A model generated the notes under the pieces. It did not search any database. It was not told where the DNA came from and saw only the letters and a program-made list of their open reading frames with translations. The translations under genes were made by a program, and so were the position numbers. A DNA stretch of 64,000 nucleotides from Tomocerus qinae (Eukaryota; Arthropoda; Collembola; Entomobryomorpha; Tomoceridae): positions 32,414,201-32,478,200 of the forward strand of contig CM034548.1 in NCBI GenBank assembly GCA_020055645.1, written 5' to 3'. Below are positions 26,601-41,500 of the stretch, in pieces (positions within the stretch are counted from its first letter, which is position 1; each line of letters begins with the position of its first letter).

Positions 26601-29299
26601 AAATTGTAACTCATGAGGATACAAGGGAAAGATAATCTGAATAGAGGTGAACCCAAAGTAATGAATCATATTAGTTTATAACAAGGATTATCCGCTGATT
26701 TGTACGTGTTTAGTGGCAAAGTGTGATATCATTTTATATTGTAGGGTAGTTGTAAACATCCAGATTCACACAGTCCTCCCAAATTGCAATCTGTACCATA
26801 TAATAATAAAGTGAAACACTAAAAGTCAAAGAAAACTGTAGAACAGAACAATAAACATGTATCGTACTCAATCTGCAAAGGAATATTATTATTCGCTGTG
26901 CGCACCTTAGTTAGTTATTTGCTACTACAGGCAAGAAATCGTGCTCCTGATGCCTCTACGTAATGTGGAGGAGAAAACAAGAAAATTCCTCGAAAGAAAT
27001 GTGTTGTTGGCAATTAGCTCTCACATTGTATGAGGATGGAGCAACGTGAGGACGAAGAAGACATAAAAGAGATAACCAATCCTTACATGGAGTTAATGGC
27101 AAAACTGCTAATTTTTAATGTGTCGAGTATGAGTTTCCGAGGATTTTATCACAATTTAAATTAGTTAATGGCTAGGAAAACCAGTAGACAGAACATTTAG
27201 GTTCATATTACGGAAAAATTTGTATTCGCACTGAAGCAATTAGCTCGCAGTCAGTCATAAACTCAAAGAAATACAATTCTACATTTATGTGATATGTAAA
27301 AGAGCGACAGGCAGATCCTCACGTCCATATAAAATACTGCATGAACGACGAATGCGGAAAATGGTGATAAACTCGTGTCAGTATCCTGTTGCCTTGTGTG
27401 TACTATTAATTGGCAATGCACAAGATTGAGACAGACATAGAGATACAAGTTCACCCCAAGATGTATAAAATCCAGCTCTAACATTAATACTAGAGTAAAA
27501 GTCTCAAAATCAGTCCCGTCGGCTTGACTCTAATGTAGCCTTTAAATTTAATGTGTACACATGTAATAATGTTGGAGCCACATTCATATGCCATCTTAAA
27601 CTGTCCTTCTGCTGAATACCAAGTTCAGAAACATAATATAGAGCAGCATGTAAAGGAGTTTACTACTAATAAGTGGTAATGTGAAGAAGATATTGCTCGA
27701 GAGATTGAATTGAGTTTCTTGCCATCCCTCACCTGCCTCGCTTCCGCCTTAGATATTCCTCCAATCTGCAAAATCAGTTAGAATTTACAATTTACAGCAA
27801 TTCATATATGTAAAACTGTCTTGGAGAGTTATTATCGTGGCTAAAGGAAAGTTGAAGGTAACCCGGTTTTTTCTTTGATATCATCGTTTTCATATGTGCA
27901 TGCATTTCAAATGCATATCCTGAATATTTCGTCTAAAAGGTTGATCTATCTATCTGAATATTTCCAAGTCCAAGATGAAACCAGACGAAATAAAATATCA
28001 TCACACATAGGTATATACCAAGGAGGTAGTAGTCGTAGTAGCTGTTCATGTTTATGTACTGTTTACCTCACGTATGTATAATTTACATGAAAGTAGTAGA
28101 AAAGAGAATTTGTACGGGTGTCGTGCCGTGTCAGTATGAGTAATAATCTTGCTTCGCCGTGCCTTTGAGTCCCAAGACAGACTGTGTACATAATAAGTAT
28201 AATGTGTCTGGAACGAGTGTTCTAATGATCTATGAATGTACAGACTTCTATCTCCGTAAATATGTAGCGATATTTGTAGTCTAGTAGTCCACACTGTATT
28301 TATTATCTATCGAGGGTGTAAATATGAAGCAAGACTCTCTATCTGCGCAATCTCTCTAATACAGAGTACAATATTGTATTACTCACAACTAATACAACTA
28401 TTTACCATAATAATACTCTATTACAGCTATAATATAGGAGGGTTCTCCTAGTAGTAGATTCCTTTATTATTATTAGGAAGAGAGAAAAGAGTGTTGTTGG
28501 CAGTTTCTCAGGAGTGAGTAGTATAATGATAATGGTCATACGAGTAGTAGTAACTAATGCAAAAGTTGATTGTAAGTTGAGCTGAGATTTTTCGCTGGAA
28601 GCGAAATTCGTAAAGAAAGATGAGGAAAGGAAAACGTCTCTGTCTCATGCAGCACCATAATATGATAGTCTTTGGTGTACCACAGTTTCTACTATATACT
28701 GCAAGTTAATGGGCACTACTGGTAGTTTATGTTATGTGAGTTGATTTAATGGCAAAAGCTCAAAGTGAGCGGTGAAGTGAACTGAATATCGGAGCGTAGC
28801 TACAGCGAGCGTGTAAAAAATGTTCAAGTTATTAGCAACTCTTTTGTTATTATTATTACACGAAGGAACACTTAATCGTCCTGTTCTTTCTTTGCACGTC
28901 AAACGTTCATCCCATTCCGTCTCCTTATTATTTCCCTATCTCCCTTATTGTTAGTAATTTGCTTTGATTTGGCATACAGGACGAGTACAAATACTTATAC
29001 AAACTGTATCTACCGAAACTTTTCATTTCCGTCCTCTGTCTATAAGTAATAAGTATTTTACACGAAAGCATTTCAGAAGAAGATAGTAGAGCAATGTAAA
29101 AAGACTGTTCTGTATTCCCTGCTGCTCGCCACCAACCAACTCGGTCGGAGACAGTTCAGGCATAGTTACTTACTGTTTTTTTGCAAAAAGAATAAAAAAT
29201 GGTTGACGACGAGGAGCAGGGAAGAAAGAACAACATGTCACATCAGAAAGAGATGAAGGAAAACGTGATTCATAGAGGAGAATGATCTGGTCCTTTTTA
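23641..29299. other. non-coding stretch, no gene seen
   Basis: The longest frame is 126 codons on the minus strand (24131-24511). It begins at a GTG, has no recognisable motif and matches chance expectation. GTA/TAG triplet words recur around 28025-28045 and 28450-28560 without forming a long microsatellite. No transposon ends or RNA genes were recognised. Confidence 0.6.
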
Positions 29300-29530
29300 G
29301 CTGGAATTAAGCTGCCACATCACATCCATCCTTCTCATCTGCATCTCCATCTATTCTGTGCACTTTTATCTTTTTGCCGATTCCTACTTCGTTTTTATAA
29401 ACCCACTTCCTTCATTTACCGTCACTGTCATTTTTATCTTGTCTTTCCCTCATCTACTACACAAAACATTTGTCTCCTTTTCATACCGGCTAAATTCAGT
29501 TTATCTCTTTCCTTACACATCCTGTAAATT
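29300..29530 (+). other. pyrimidine-rich stretch
   Basis: The plus strand here is strongly enriched in C and T, with few purine runs for about 230 bases. Two overlapping frames (29282-29527 and 29358-29570) exist because stop codons are rare in such sequence. Their products would be rich in Leu, Phe, Ser and His. I take these as composition artefacts, not genes. Confidence 0.45.
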
Positions 29531-32500
29531 TAAGGTAGATGTTTGCAAATGCATGCATTTAGTCGGCTAATTTGTAGAAATTCCATAAAATGATTCATGG
29601 ATACATGTATCTTTAGAGAAACAATTGGATTCTTTTCATACCCTTCAATTATATAAACAAACACAAGAGAAAAAAGCTTTTCTTGCTCATTTATGTTTTA
29701 TTGTTGGTTATTACTACTAGTTATGACTCCTTTGGATATCTCTAGAAAAATATATTTTCCTTGATAATAAAGACAGACATGCTTTTTCATATTTTTAGTG
29801 AGTAATAATGTATTTTTACATTTGAGACTTGAGATTATGACTGACTTAATAAGTTGCCGACAGAAAGAGAATGAATGACAGTCAATTCATCCACTCGAGT
29901 CTATGCAGATAGATTCCCTCCTTTCCTATGTTCAGACACAGACTCTTTTTGTCTTGTGTGTGCTAATCAAAGCCATATAATAAACAGAGATAGAGACTAC
30001 AATGCAATCTTTATTTTTCTCACACTTTTATTCGTCGTCAGAATTGCATGTCACTTTTATATTGTTTTTTATGAATAATAAAGAGAGTACGTAGTGAAAG
30101 CGAAAGATTTTTAACATATCCACAAACTAACTAACTAAGAAAACTATAAATATACTATATAAAGATTACATATGTTTGCCTCATTAATGTACACTATTAC
30201 TAATCTAAAGAACGTTAAGTGAGGGAATAAGCTATGAATATTATTCCAATTAAAATCTGACAAAGATCTAGCTTGACTGCTTATACCTACCTACTTATTT
30301 GTATATTAATATTTTAATAATTAGATGGTCGGTACGATATTAAATATGAATGATTATGCTTTAGTGCTTAAGATCAGCATCATAATTATATACCTACCTA
30401 AGGAAGAATTTTAATTTGATTTTATCTGTGAAACTGCAGAAAGTGAACACAGAAAATGTAATGAGCAGTGTTACGGATTAATTAAATTACTTTGTGAATT
30501 ATTCATTGTAATTAAACGCTCTAGATTTTATGAGATTTTATACAGTTTAGTTATTAAAGTCAATGCTTTATGATTTTCTGATGGATTGCATTGACCTTTT
30601 TCTGTTAAGAAATAAATTATTCCGCTATTACGTTATGAGCCATATCCTTTCCCTTATGTATATATTGGGCTCTAACTATACACCAATTATCATCTTAATA
30701 GTGCAAATTACCTACTGATCTAATAGCGTCTAATGCATAAGCATTGTAACTGTACATTCTACTTGCACTGAATATGAAATTATATTATTATAGCACTCTA
30801 AAACTAATTTGTTGACTTATAGGCATCTAATTGGGTATAACCTACGTGTATTTAATGTTTGTTTATTTTACCGTTTTGTATCCTAGCACCACATTTACTA
30901 TAACGTAATAATAGAACAGCATTGAACGTAAACATGACTTTCCTTGACTGTGAAAACTTTGGTTTGGCACTCGAACAAAAATATATACAGTACAACTGAT
31001 ATATAGAGTATACTGAAAGTATTTACATGCATTTTCACATAGAGTTGAGGGCGAACCAATAATGACGTGGAAACACAAAAATACATCACGCATCAACTTA
31101 ATTGCTGTATCTTTAAACTGGATGCTGTCTACGCACTACATTTTCTATTCCTATTATAAGTAACTATAACATATAAATGTATACTGACTACATGTGGTAC
31201 ACATTTACTAGTTTTTTTGTTTACAAACATTTTTTTGGCTTTTATTCACAAACTAAAGGGATGGTAGCGTACTAGATAGTAAAATTGGGATACAGTGTAT
31301 AGGCAGAACCACAACATACTTTATTTTTATAGAAAAGTCTACTATATTGATGCAATTTGGGGGATATAAGTGCATAATAGTGCTTTAGGCTAAAGTGATA
31401 CACTACTCTGCTGATATTAATAATAAATTGATCCAGATCACAAAAAGTAAGTTTAGAGTTTAGCCAAAAATTAATGAGTTAAATTGAGTATAGTGCATAT
31501 CGCTTTTATGGTATCGAATGGCTCGAAGGAGAAAAGGTGAGACGAAAGGAAACTAAACCAGACTGCCTCTGGAGCTCAATTAGAATTCTTCAGCTTTATA
31601 ATTGGAGTGTTGATTTATCAAACTGTTGCTTTTCTTATACTTGCCTTCAAGCCTTTACTCTCTACGCTTGAAACTATCAGTCTTATTACCACTTTGAGTG
31701 TAAGGTAGAACAGACTAGCCTTTGACATGCTTTTTCTGTATATGCATATACATAGGCGTATTATTATTGTCAGCGAGAGAAGAATGAAACGAATATATCT
31801 AAATTTATAATGCGTGCTGTTTGCAATTCCTTACAACTGTTTTGCATGCATGTTACCAATTTGCATTTTAAAATATCCGTTGATTTCATTCATTCATAAT
31901 TCCATTCGTAGATTCACCGTCATCCTACGTTTTGTTGACCTTCACCCTGTATTACAGTCAACACTGTTGTTGGTTGAATTTTGATTCCATTCACGTCGGT
32001 TATTATAGCGTGTCCTTTCCTGCTGGATATTCTTAAGCATTTATGATGCAATTTTTATACTGACTCTTTCTCTAAATTATTTATGTATGCGAACACTTGA
32101 ATATAATAGCATGCATATGTATATTATCCTACAGTGCATGCAATACAAACAAGGAGAAACATCAACAAACTGCCAAATTACGGGATGTATTTGACGTAAA
32201 CACAATCTCCGTGTAACTACTGTCGTAATTTTCTGTATATTTTAGCATCTTTATACAAGTTCAGCGTCACAGTAAAATGTAATACTTAAATATCCACAAA
32301 TAGATCATCCCATGTATAAGTTGCTGATTGGACTTTGGAGTATTTCCAATGTTAAGCTATTCATTTCAGTTCTTTCATGACTTTAAGACTGTTGTTAACA
32401 GAAATACGCTGCTTGGAGTTTATTTACATGTGTTTATAGGTATATAGATAAAACTGCGTAAACGTATAGGTAGGTATTATTATACATTTGTATATAGTAG

Positions 32501-34819
32501 GTTTGTATACATAGGTAGATATAGACAGAACAGCAGCTGGCGAATTTACAAGAATGTTTGCATTTCTTTGGGCGCGTCTGCCTCTATGCAGTTGGCTATA
32601 CTATTTATGGACCGCTCCGTACAGGAGTTTTATATAATTTGCCAACATCTGCTTACTTAGCACTTCATAGGGTTATACCTAGGTTAATGCTGCTGAGAGA
32701 AGATGATAAGAAATTCGGTCGGTTCGGTTCACCAATGCTACCTATATACACTCTACTACGTACTACGTATGTGTATGCGTCTAGTGTATACAAGTTGATC
32801 TACTCATGAGCAAATTACCTATATATGACAATCTAAAATCGTCATAAATACAACACATCTTTAAACACACCCATCCGAGATAGTCTTGCGCATTTTATCA
32901 ATTATTTACTGAAATGAAACTTGTAGTTTTTACACAAAAAACGAAATATCTCCATCAGTTCTGAACGGTATTTGACGATTTTAGCATTAAAAAATAGAGA
33001 ATTCTGCGGGGATTCTGTTAAAATTAATTTAAAAAATAATAAAGCTTTCTTTCGAGCACAATTTGATTCTGAATTCTGTGACATAGTCGATACTGGGGAG
33101 TTGAGAGATTCCGGAGTCGGGAGAATGTAATTTTGCAAAAGCTTCCTATCCTCCTCCTGCACTCTCTGCATGTAAAATTTCTAACGTGTACTCTCAGCAT
33201 CTTACATTGCCCTTCTTCTGTGCATTGCTAAATGCAATATACTTATTTCTACTCATTGCTCAGCACAGTTCGTTCGTAGTATTGAGTTGGTGCAATGCTA
33301 GCATAATGCACGATACTTTATCTAGTTCAACATTACAATTTGAAATGATTTAATTTAATTCAGATTTGAGAAGATGTTATCTTTAATGGACAAGTAGTAG
33401 TAAGTATTAAAGTAATAATATGGTCTGTACTCCAATAAATATAACATGATAAACCAATTTGATATTAAATATGTTGTACACATCTGCAATCTGGAAAATA
33501 TGGTAATACCGCACTAAATACGTAGCGTTATTATGCTACGGTAATGTGCAAGCATGCTGGGTCTGTATTGAATTAATGAAATGGTTCTAGTGCATGTAAT
33601 ACGCTTCACATTAATGTGATAAGGTTTTGTGCTAAAGTCAAGTTGTAAAATATGAGATGCCACAGGTGAGAGATTCTGGCAAAGCATTTAGTTGATGGAA
33701 AGCTGTAGTTATTGAGTTTTAGGTTGATACATTTTCTATAATGAGGATAGTGAGCGAAATCCATAATTTATATTTAATACGGAGATGATTTATCGAAAAG
33801 TGTTCATGATTGCCTGTAGGACTGTGGGTTTGAGATTGTGTTAAGTAATGGCCGGTTGTTTAATGCAAATGTAACTAATCGTAAGCTATCGACAAGTCAA
33901 CTACGTGCTCAAGTGGGGAAGACCCTCGCTGTGACAAAGACCGGCTTAGCCTCACACTATTTTATTATACGACCTGCTTAAAATCCTGCAGTTATTTATC
34001 AATGCCCTTTTCCTTGGTTATTTATGCTTCGCCACTGTCGGCTTTTTAAATCAATCACCGATTGAATTCTGTCAAGATGATTCTGATTGCAGCTCAAATG
34101 AATCAAGTGGAACGCAACGCTTGTTACTATTGAGGATACGTCTGCCTATCACCAGTTCAAACGTCTTCAAGGATGTCCTCCTCAATATCGTCAATACAAA
34201 AAAGACTCTTTCACTATTATCACTTTAAATCCTATCGCTAAGACTTCTATTCAAATCCATTCACTTATGTACGCGTTTCAATTAGATCTAATAATCTACC
34301 TATTGTCTAACAACTATACCATAAATCTAATGCACAAATCACCATAAATAATATTAATTCAGACTCTAATCTAATCTATTTTCCTTTTTACATTAGCTAG
34401 TTTGGCCTATGTAGTTATGTTACATCTTATCGTACATCTGACCACTCTGTAGATTTACTAACGATACTAAAGACTACCGCGTTGGTATTACCAAAAGAAT
34501 TTGCAAAATATATTCATGCAGAAACAAATGCTACTAATTATATGGCGATCGTATCAGATTTTTTTAGAATCTACTTTACCTATTCACCTAAATTGATTAT
34601 TAGTCATTTTCTCTGTTCTATTTGCAATGTACGTACATGTACTTCATTGTAGCTACATGGAATCAAGACAAGCTATTGGCAAGCCTTTCAAAATCATTAC
34701 CTAACTGTCTGAATTTTGACCAACTTCCATGTACTGCAATGTCTGCAATATAAAAGTCCAAAAGAATAGATTTTTTATCTTATTGTCTTGGACTGTTAAT
34801 TCTTCATGAAATGCATTCA
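29531..34819. other. non-coding stretch, one unassigned minus-strand frame
   Basis: The stretch is mostly AT-rich and unique-looking. One ATG-initiated minus-strand frame of 89 codons (32902-33171) has a more protein-like composition than most. It is Glu/Lys/Gln-rich at the start and Phe/Lys-rich at the end, but I recognise no family. Its 3' half, with repeated AT-rich runs, could equally be a transposon relic. The stretch around 32430-32540 is full of ATAGGTA-like words. No other structure was seen. Confidence 0.5.
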
Positions 34820-35556
34820 CAAATAATTTAAATTTCGTTGATATCCATATTCAGTTCTAATACACAAATACAAACCTATGAATATAAATCACTTCTAAAA
34901 CTTATAATGGTAACATAGACGTCACTTGATAATTGTTTTAACGTCTTACATATAGTAAATACAAATATTATTAGATGACTTTCTCTCTCATCAGGGAACA
35001 TTACTAAAATTATTTAATTTATAAATTTGTAAAGTTTTGCAGAATATAAGAAATGTTTATTTGTACAATAATTTAAATTCCGTTGTTATCCATATTCAGT
35101 TCTAATACACAAATACAAACCTATGAATATAAATCACTTCTAAAATTTATAATGGTAGCATAGACGTCACTTGATAATTGTTTTAACGTCTTGCATATAG
35201 TAAATACAAATATTATTAGATGACTTTCTCTCTCATCAGGGAACATTACTGAACTTATTCAATTTAAAAATTATAAAGTTTTGCAGAATATTATAAATAT
35301 TTATTTGTACAATAATTTAATTTCCGTTGTTATCCATATTCAGTTCTAATACATAAATACAAACCTATGAATATAAATCACTTCTAAAAATTATAATGGT
35401 AACACAGACGTCACTTGATAATTATTTTAATATATTATATATTTAAATAAATACAAATAATATTAGATGACTTTCTCTCTCATCAGGGAACATTACTGAA
35501 CTTATTCAATTTAAAAATTATAAAGTTTTGCGGAATATTAGAAATATTTATTTGCT
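34820..35556 (+). repeat. three tandem copies of a 245-bp unit
   Basis: The copies start at about 34822, 35067 and 35311, giving periods of 245 and 244. Each contains TCCATATTCAGTTCTAATAC, CAAACCTATGAATATAAATC, GACGTCACTTGATAATT, AGATGACTTTCTCTCTCATC and AGTTTTGC(A/G)GAATAT in the same order. Copies 2 and 3 share CTGAACTTATTCAATTTAAA, where copy 1 reads differently. Copy 3 has extra changes after GATAATT. The order of changes suggests copies 2 and 3 derive from a later duplication. No coding frame runs through, and the flanks show no inverted ends. Each unit has a GACGTCAC word, a CRE-like half site, whose use is unproven. Confidence 0.93.
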
Positions 35557-38500
35557 CAATGCACAAGATTGCACTTGAGTTGTGAAAGTGTCGATACTTA
35601 AAAAGACGCTATTTGTATAGATTGGTTATTAAATTTATAACTACAAAAGCCCAATGTTGAGGGAGAGTATTCTGAAATAGCCGTATGGTGGGTAATAAAT
35701 TCCCGGTATAAAGGGTTGAAGGTGAGTAATGACAAGAGACATGCAAGTGAATTATGATTATGATGAATAGTATACGTCCCACAACAAAAATGCATTGATT
35801 TGGTTTTTTGCTGTAAGGATGCAGACAGGCACTTTGTGTTGCACAAATATTGTGCCAGAAATGGTTGGGCTGAATTGCCTGTTAGGAATATGCAGATTTT
35901 GGGTAGTATATTTGTATATAACATTCTTTTATCAGTTTTATACCTTTTTGTAAGTATATAATGTGTATAGATGAGTGGACTGGTTCAGTTCCTAGCTTGT
36001 GACACCATAAACTATTCGGTCTATTAGGTAGTTTCTCTATGTCATATTGAATGGCAGAGAGGAGAAGGTTGAATCGAAACTCCATTAGGGACACATGTGA
36101 CATTTTGCATTGTGTTTGACATCGGAACTGAAAAGAGGAGAGGACAGAGTCATTGTGATGGGTAAAGGGGAAATTGACGAGACTGATAGTGTGTCATGGC
36201 ATATCATGATATGATGGGATGATTGAAAACAATCCAAAGCAAGTCAAAAAGCAATGCACTGCAAATTGCAATTGAAAAGGCCAACAGACACTCAATATTG
36301 CAAAAAGAACTCACAGACATGTGAATAGAAAATGGCATAGTTATTAAAGGTCGGGTCATTCGAAGCTAGTACATTCGACATAATAGTAAGTCACATGTGC
36401 ACGGAAACTCATATCAAATTATAATTATAGCCTGTCTATACTACCATTTGTATCTTAATGGTATGTGAATACGGAAATTTTGGATGAGAGAGAGAGAGAG
36501 GATGATCTTGGAGCAATTTGGATTACAATCTTGACACTTTGGCTGTGCTGACAGGACAGAAAATAAATTGGTATCATCTTCAAATGACAAGACAGTGGCT
36601 CAGTATTTATCCTACTTGGAAAAGTCTGTGAATTCCTTTTCTACCTGTTACACTTTCAGAATATGAAATCAGTTCCTGCATAGTATTTAGAATACCTACT
36701 TTAAGAAGTACCTGGTGGAATGATTTTATCTTGGTTAATTGCATGTGCATTAAAAAGGTGTTCTGCACCATTGGGCTGCCTTGTCTTCCTCGCCGTGACA
36801 AATCATCTCGTAGTACGAAGAGGATTCTGTATAGATATATTTACAACGAGTCTGTTCTACTAATCTTACTTTACTTTTAGTCTGTGTTATGAGAGCTAGG
36901 AGCACGATTTATTTTTACAAGCAACTATAGTTTCCACGTCCGAGACCTAGTTTCTATAATTTACGAATAGTGCAATAGTTCTACAAATATTTGTCTAGTT
37001 CACGTTTACCTGATCTGAAAATTACTCCAACGTGCTCAACATTAGTCGAGTCCCTATTTATTATGATTTGATTCTATATTGTATTATTACACTAAAGATC
37101 CTGAGGTTGGTAGGTATAAATTATATTCATTCGCTATTTGATTTTGCATTAAAACTCTTTTGGTTTTGCAACTGCAACTCGGAACAGGTATTAAAGGTCT
37201 GTGCTATATAACCTCCTGTATATGTATTAATGCACCCTAAAATTTTTCTATTAGCCGATAAAAAGGCTTATGCAAATGTAGATATGTGTCTGTTATTATT
37301 TTTATTGCCATATATAAATCAAGTACAGTTTATTAAATACAATTACCTAGGTCTACGTTATGTTTAGAAAAGGTCAAGTCAATTCATGACTTGCTGGTAC
37401 TTGGTTTCCTTCCAATCTTCTATGCTTAATGACATTAGCATACATGCAAGTAAAGCACATAGTATTATTCAGATAGGTACGTACATCATTATTATGTCTA
37501 AATGTAAATATTTTAAATCGCTCGTGTGTGTTCTACATTAGAGCGGTGTGTGTATTTCTCCCTGCATGGTTAATAATGTTCTTCAGACTCAGGATGAGGA
37601 ATGGGTCGAAAAAATATCTTGATAATGAACAGCAAAAAATAATGAGAACTAAGTAAGTAACTGCAATATGTGGGAACACCTAGCTGGATTGAGATGAGAG
37701 GAACAGCGGCCGATTAAGGAAAAACTCAAATGCTAATCGACGATTAAGTACATACAAATAAGGCTTATAAATAAATAATAAAACCCAACTGTAAATACAT
37801 TGTAGGTAGGAACTAAGAGATGCACATGCATTCAGAGTGCAGTCTCTTCATGAGAATTCTTTTATGTCTACCTTGAGTTTATCTCCAACTCCACTTACAC
37901 ACAATTAGGTAGGCACTGTGTCTAAGTATCCCACTAAATATTTTTGTCTTATTCATTATGATGGCCACATACACTACCCTCAATTGCTATAATACATCTA
38001 CTATGCTTTGGACGCCTGATGACTCGATTTGGCTTTGCTCTTTTTGTGAGGTACTTTTCCCTTCTATTTGTTAAATTCCCGTCGGCAAAGCTCTAATCAA
38101 TCGTGTCGTGCGCTCAAGACGAAGATGAACTGAAGATGAAAATGGAATTCAAGCAGAGGAATGTTGAATTATGTCTTCCACTTTTTTCCTTATTATTATG
38201 GCTTCCTTAACAATGACTGCCCTCGACTCTGGCTTACTGACTGCATGTTGACTCCATATCCTCCTCATTTGCATATTGCGTACATTGTGTAAATTGTCTA
38301 CTAATTGAAAAATATATCTATGTTAGTATTATGAAGTCTGCTCGTGCTGTCCCACACTACTTACCTTTGTAGTATCTACTAATTAATACCTTCTGCTTGC
38401 ATTTCCCATCCAACAATGCTGACTTCGTTTCTTAATTGAATTGCTAATAGAGATAATATTTAACTTCTCTCACCTCCTATTTATAAATTACAGGATTTAA

Positions 38501-41500
38501 AATTACTTAATCCTGACCTATTTCTACTCTTAAGTTCAAATTACATTTTGTTCAAATCGTACAATATATACCTAATATTTCCTGCGCGTTTCATATAAAT
38601 ATTGTCTCTGATGAAAATAATGATAAATAATGTAATTAATATTGCAGTAATAATCTCGATTACGATAAATATGCCAAGAAATTTGGTAGAGATTTTTTTA
38701 GAGCATTGTAATGACTTTTTGTATGATTATTTATGTCTTTTAATTTTATGGTGATGCGCTTCTAAGGAAAATGAATTGCATTTAATGGCCCTGCTTGATG
38801 CATCTAGGTTTATTATGCATTTCTTCACTCGTCTGTAAGTTCCGCTCTCTCTGTGCATTGTCAATTGCATTGTTGTAGTACTTTGGTCTTGACAATTATT
38901 TGTAGTCTGCAGTTTTGTATTGTACACCTTATAACATCGTACAAATATAAAGATTTATTATTGCAATATGGAGTCTAGCATTATCATTGTTCACTTCATT
39001 CCCTTTTACTACAGTGCAGTGTACTTTAATTTTTTAATATACTGAGTGACGGCCTACGTCAACACTGTTGGTTTAACTGCATCCGTCCTTAAGTAAATAC
39101 TCCTGTGTTATTTATACATACATTAAACTAAACTACTCTTGTACGCTGTTCAATTTTACTGTTATATGTTTCTTATGGTGCATCATCTCTATTGTTTAGA
39201 TATGCCTAGTGAATTCACATTATATCTGTTACATCTACCCCTTACCTTACGCTATTATTACAGATGCAATATTAGTACTATTGAAGACAAGATGCACGTT
39301 GCACAGTTTTGATAGTAGTGTTCATGATCACGATCCGCCAAAGTTGTGCTTACTAATAAAGAACGTATAAAACGCAACTGCATTTTATGAGACTTTAGAT
39401 ACATTTTATGCTATAAAAATTGCTCAAGTCTCCATGCATTTTGCTTATTAAACGTGACATATAACTCTTATTCATTGAACAGTTTTTTGTCCGTTTCTTT
39501 TTAATTGCAATTTTTGTTTATACTACATTTAGGTCATAAAGTCATAATATAGACATATACTACCGTAGCGGAGCAATGAATATTAACCGCTTAACTTGCC
39601 ATGCCAAATTAATATTTTAAATTCATAAAACAAGTCATTCTGCTCGTGAGACTTTGTTAAAGCTGTGAAATGAGGATGCATAAATAAAGAAATAAACACA
39701 GATAGGATATTCTTCTCCCTCTTCCTACTTGTACTATTAATATATACAAGTCCTCCATACAAATCTCTGATATATTAAATAATATATGGCTGTTATTGCG
39801 GTAATGTTTATTTTAAAAGTGTTATTCCGTCAAACACGCCTCTTCAGTAAATACGTCGTAAAATGAACGAGATTCACATTCTGAACCACTGAAAGGGCCA
39901 AAAGGAGGAAAAGCCTCATGCTTGTCATTCTTTGCCCACTCCGGAAAAGAACATTTTTATTGTGAGTTATCCCCCCGGAAATACATATATTTCTAGGGAA
40001 TTCCTACTACTCCCACTGTACCAGAAGGAAATGGAGACGACGACTAAATTGCATTCTCTGAGAATACAATAAAATTGAAAATGTCGTCTATGTACAACTT
40101 TCCTATGCTGTGGACAGTTGAACTAAATGAATTCGACTTGCTTTTCATCTTATCTCTCTAAGCAAACGCACAAATTGATTTTTATTAAATCTAGCTTGAC
40201 TACATTGCTGTGACATAGACATGTTCATTCATAGTCTTTTATAGGTCGTCACGACCCTACTATACTACTGACCAACAATATTCTTGTATATCATGACAAT
40301 TTTACAACTATACTTACCAACAAAAATCATTTTTGGAAAGAAAAATGCTTATACATTGTCTTTCTCTATTTTGTCTCCCAGATGAAATGATACCATTGAT
40401 TAAGACGATATCTTTCATTTTGCAATTGGCAATATAAATTCCCGAATCTAAGTATACTTGCAACATATTGCTTGTGTCGCAAGAGTGCAATGTAGCATTT
40501 TTCTTTATTTCACGTTGATAAGGAACTTTTATTAGACAAAGATAAAGCAGTACAAGCAAAATGATGATTCTGCGATTTCTGTTTATCAAAGATAAGGACG
40601 ATATTGCACCCTGAGCTATGTGTCCTTATTTTATATCTTCTTGTGTGGCCGATAAGAACGTGATAAAAGAAACGGGCCTTTCAAGATATTATCTGTTCTC
40701 TATTTATGCAGAGTATATGCAATACTCTAAAATTCAGTAATCAGCAATATAGATGAATATTCATAGGTGACATTAAAGTGTCAAGACAGGTATGCACCAT
40801 TTCTTGTAGCAAAAAGTTGACCTTTCATAAAAAGAGCGAGAGTCAGAAGAAGATTTTGCGATTAGCTTTGTGCTATTTTTCTCTGGTAAACAAAGACAGT
40901 AGCTTAGCTAGGAAAGGGAAGATTGATGACAAAGGTAGTAGTACCTAGTATATAGTATACCTACTATGCATGATTACTTTAAGCCACTTTTAATGCAATT
41001 TCTTGGGCAACTGCTTTTTGGCGTTTAGTGCCTGTATGCATTGAATTAAATTAGTCAAAACTAACATGTTTGAAAATGTCTGTTTTGTGTGACAATTCTT
41101 TGCAATAAATCATCAAAATAAAGATTTAAAAATTAAATTCAAAAATGTCATTCTCTGTTGTGATAAACATATTTTTTACCATCTCAGTTACTAAGTTGAA
41201 AAAATTTTCATTTATCTTTTGTTGGTTTTCCCGAAATATTTTCTGTAGCTATGTAGCAAACGTTTCAATATTTTTCTACAGTTCCATTATACTCAATTCT
41301 TAGTTTTCGCTATGCTTGGTTTTCAATGATAAATTTAGGTATAGAGAGAGACTGGTATTAGTAAAACTGGAAGCTTTAGGGACTACTTAGGAAAAAGCAC
41401 GGATTGCGAAAGGGAATAATAGTTCTTTGTTAGAAGGAAAGAGAGGCTAATCCCTGGTTGTCGGATACTAGTAGCAGATATTGTACAATAGAAGTACATT

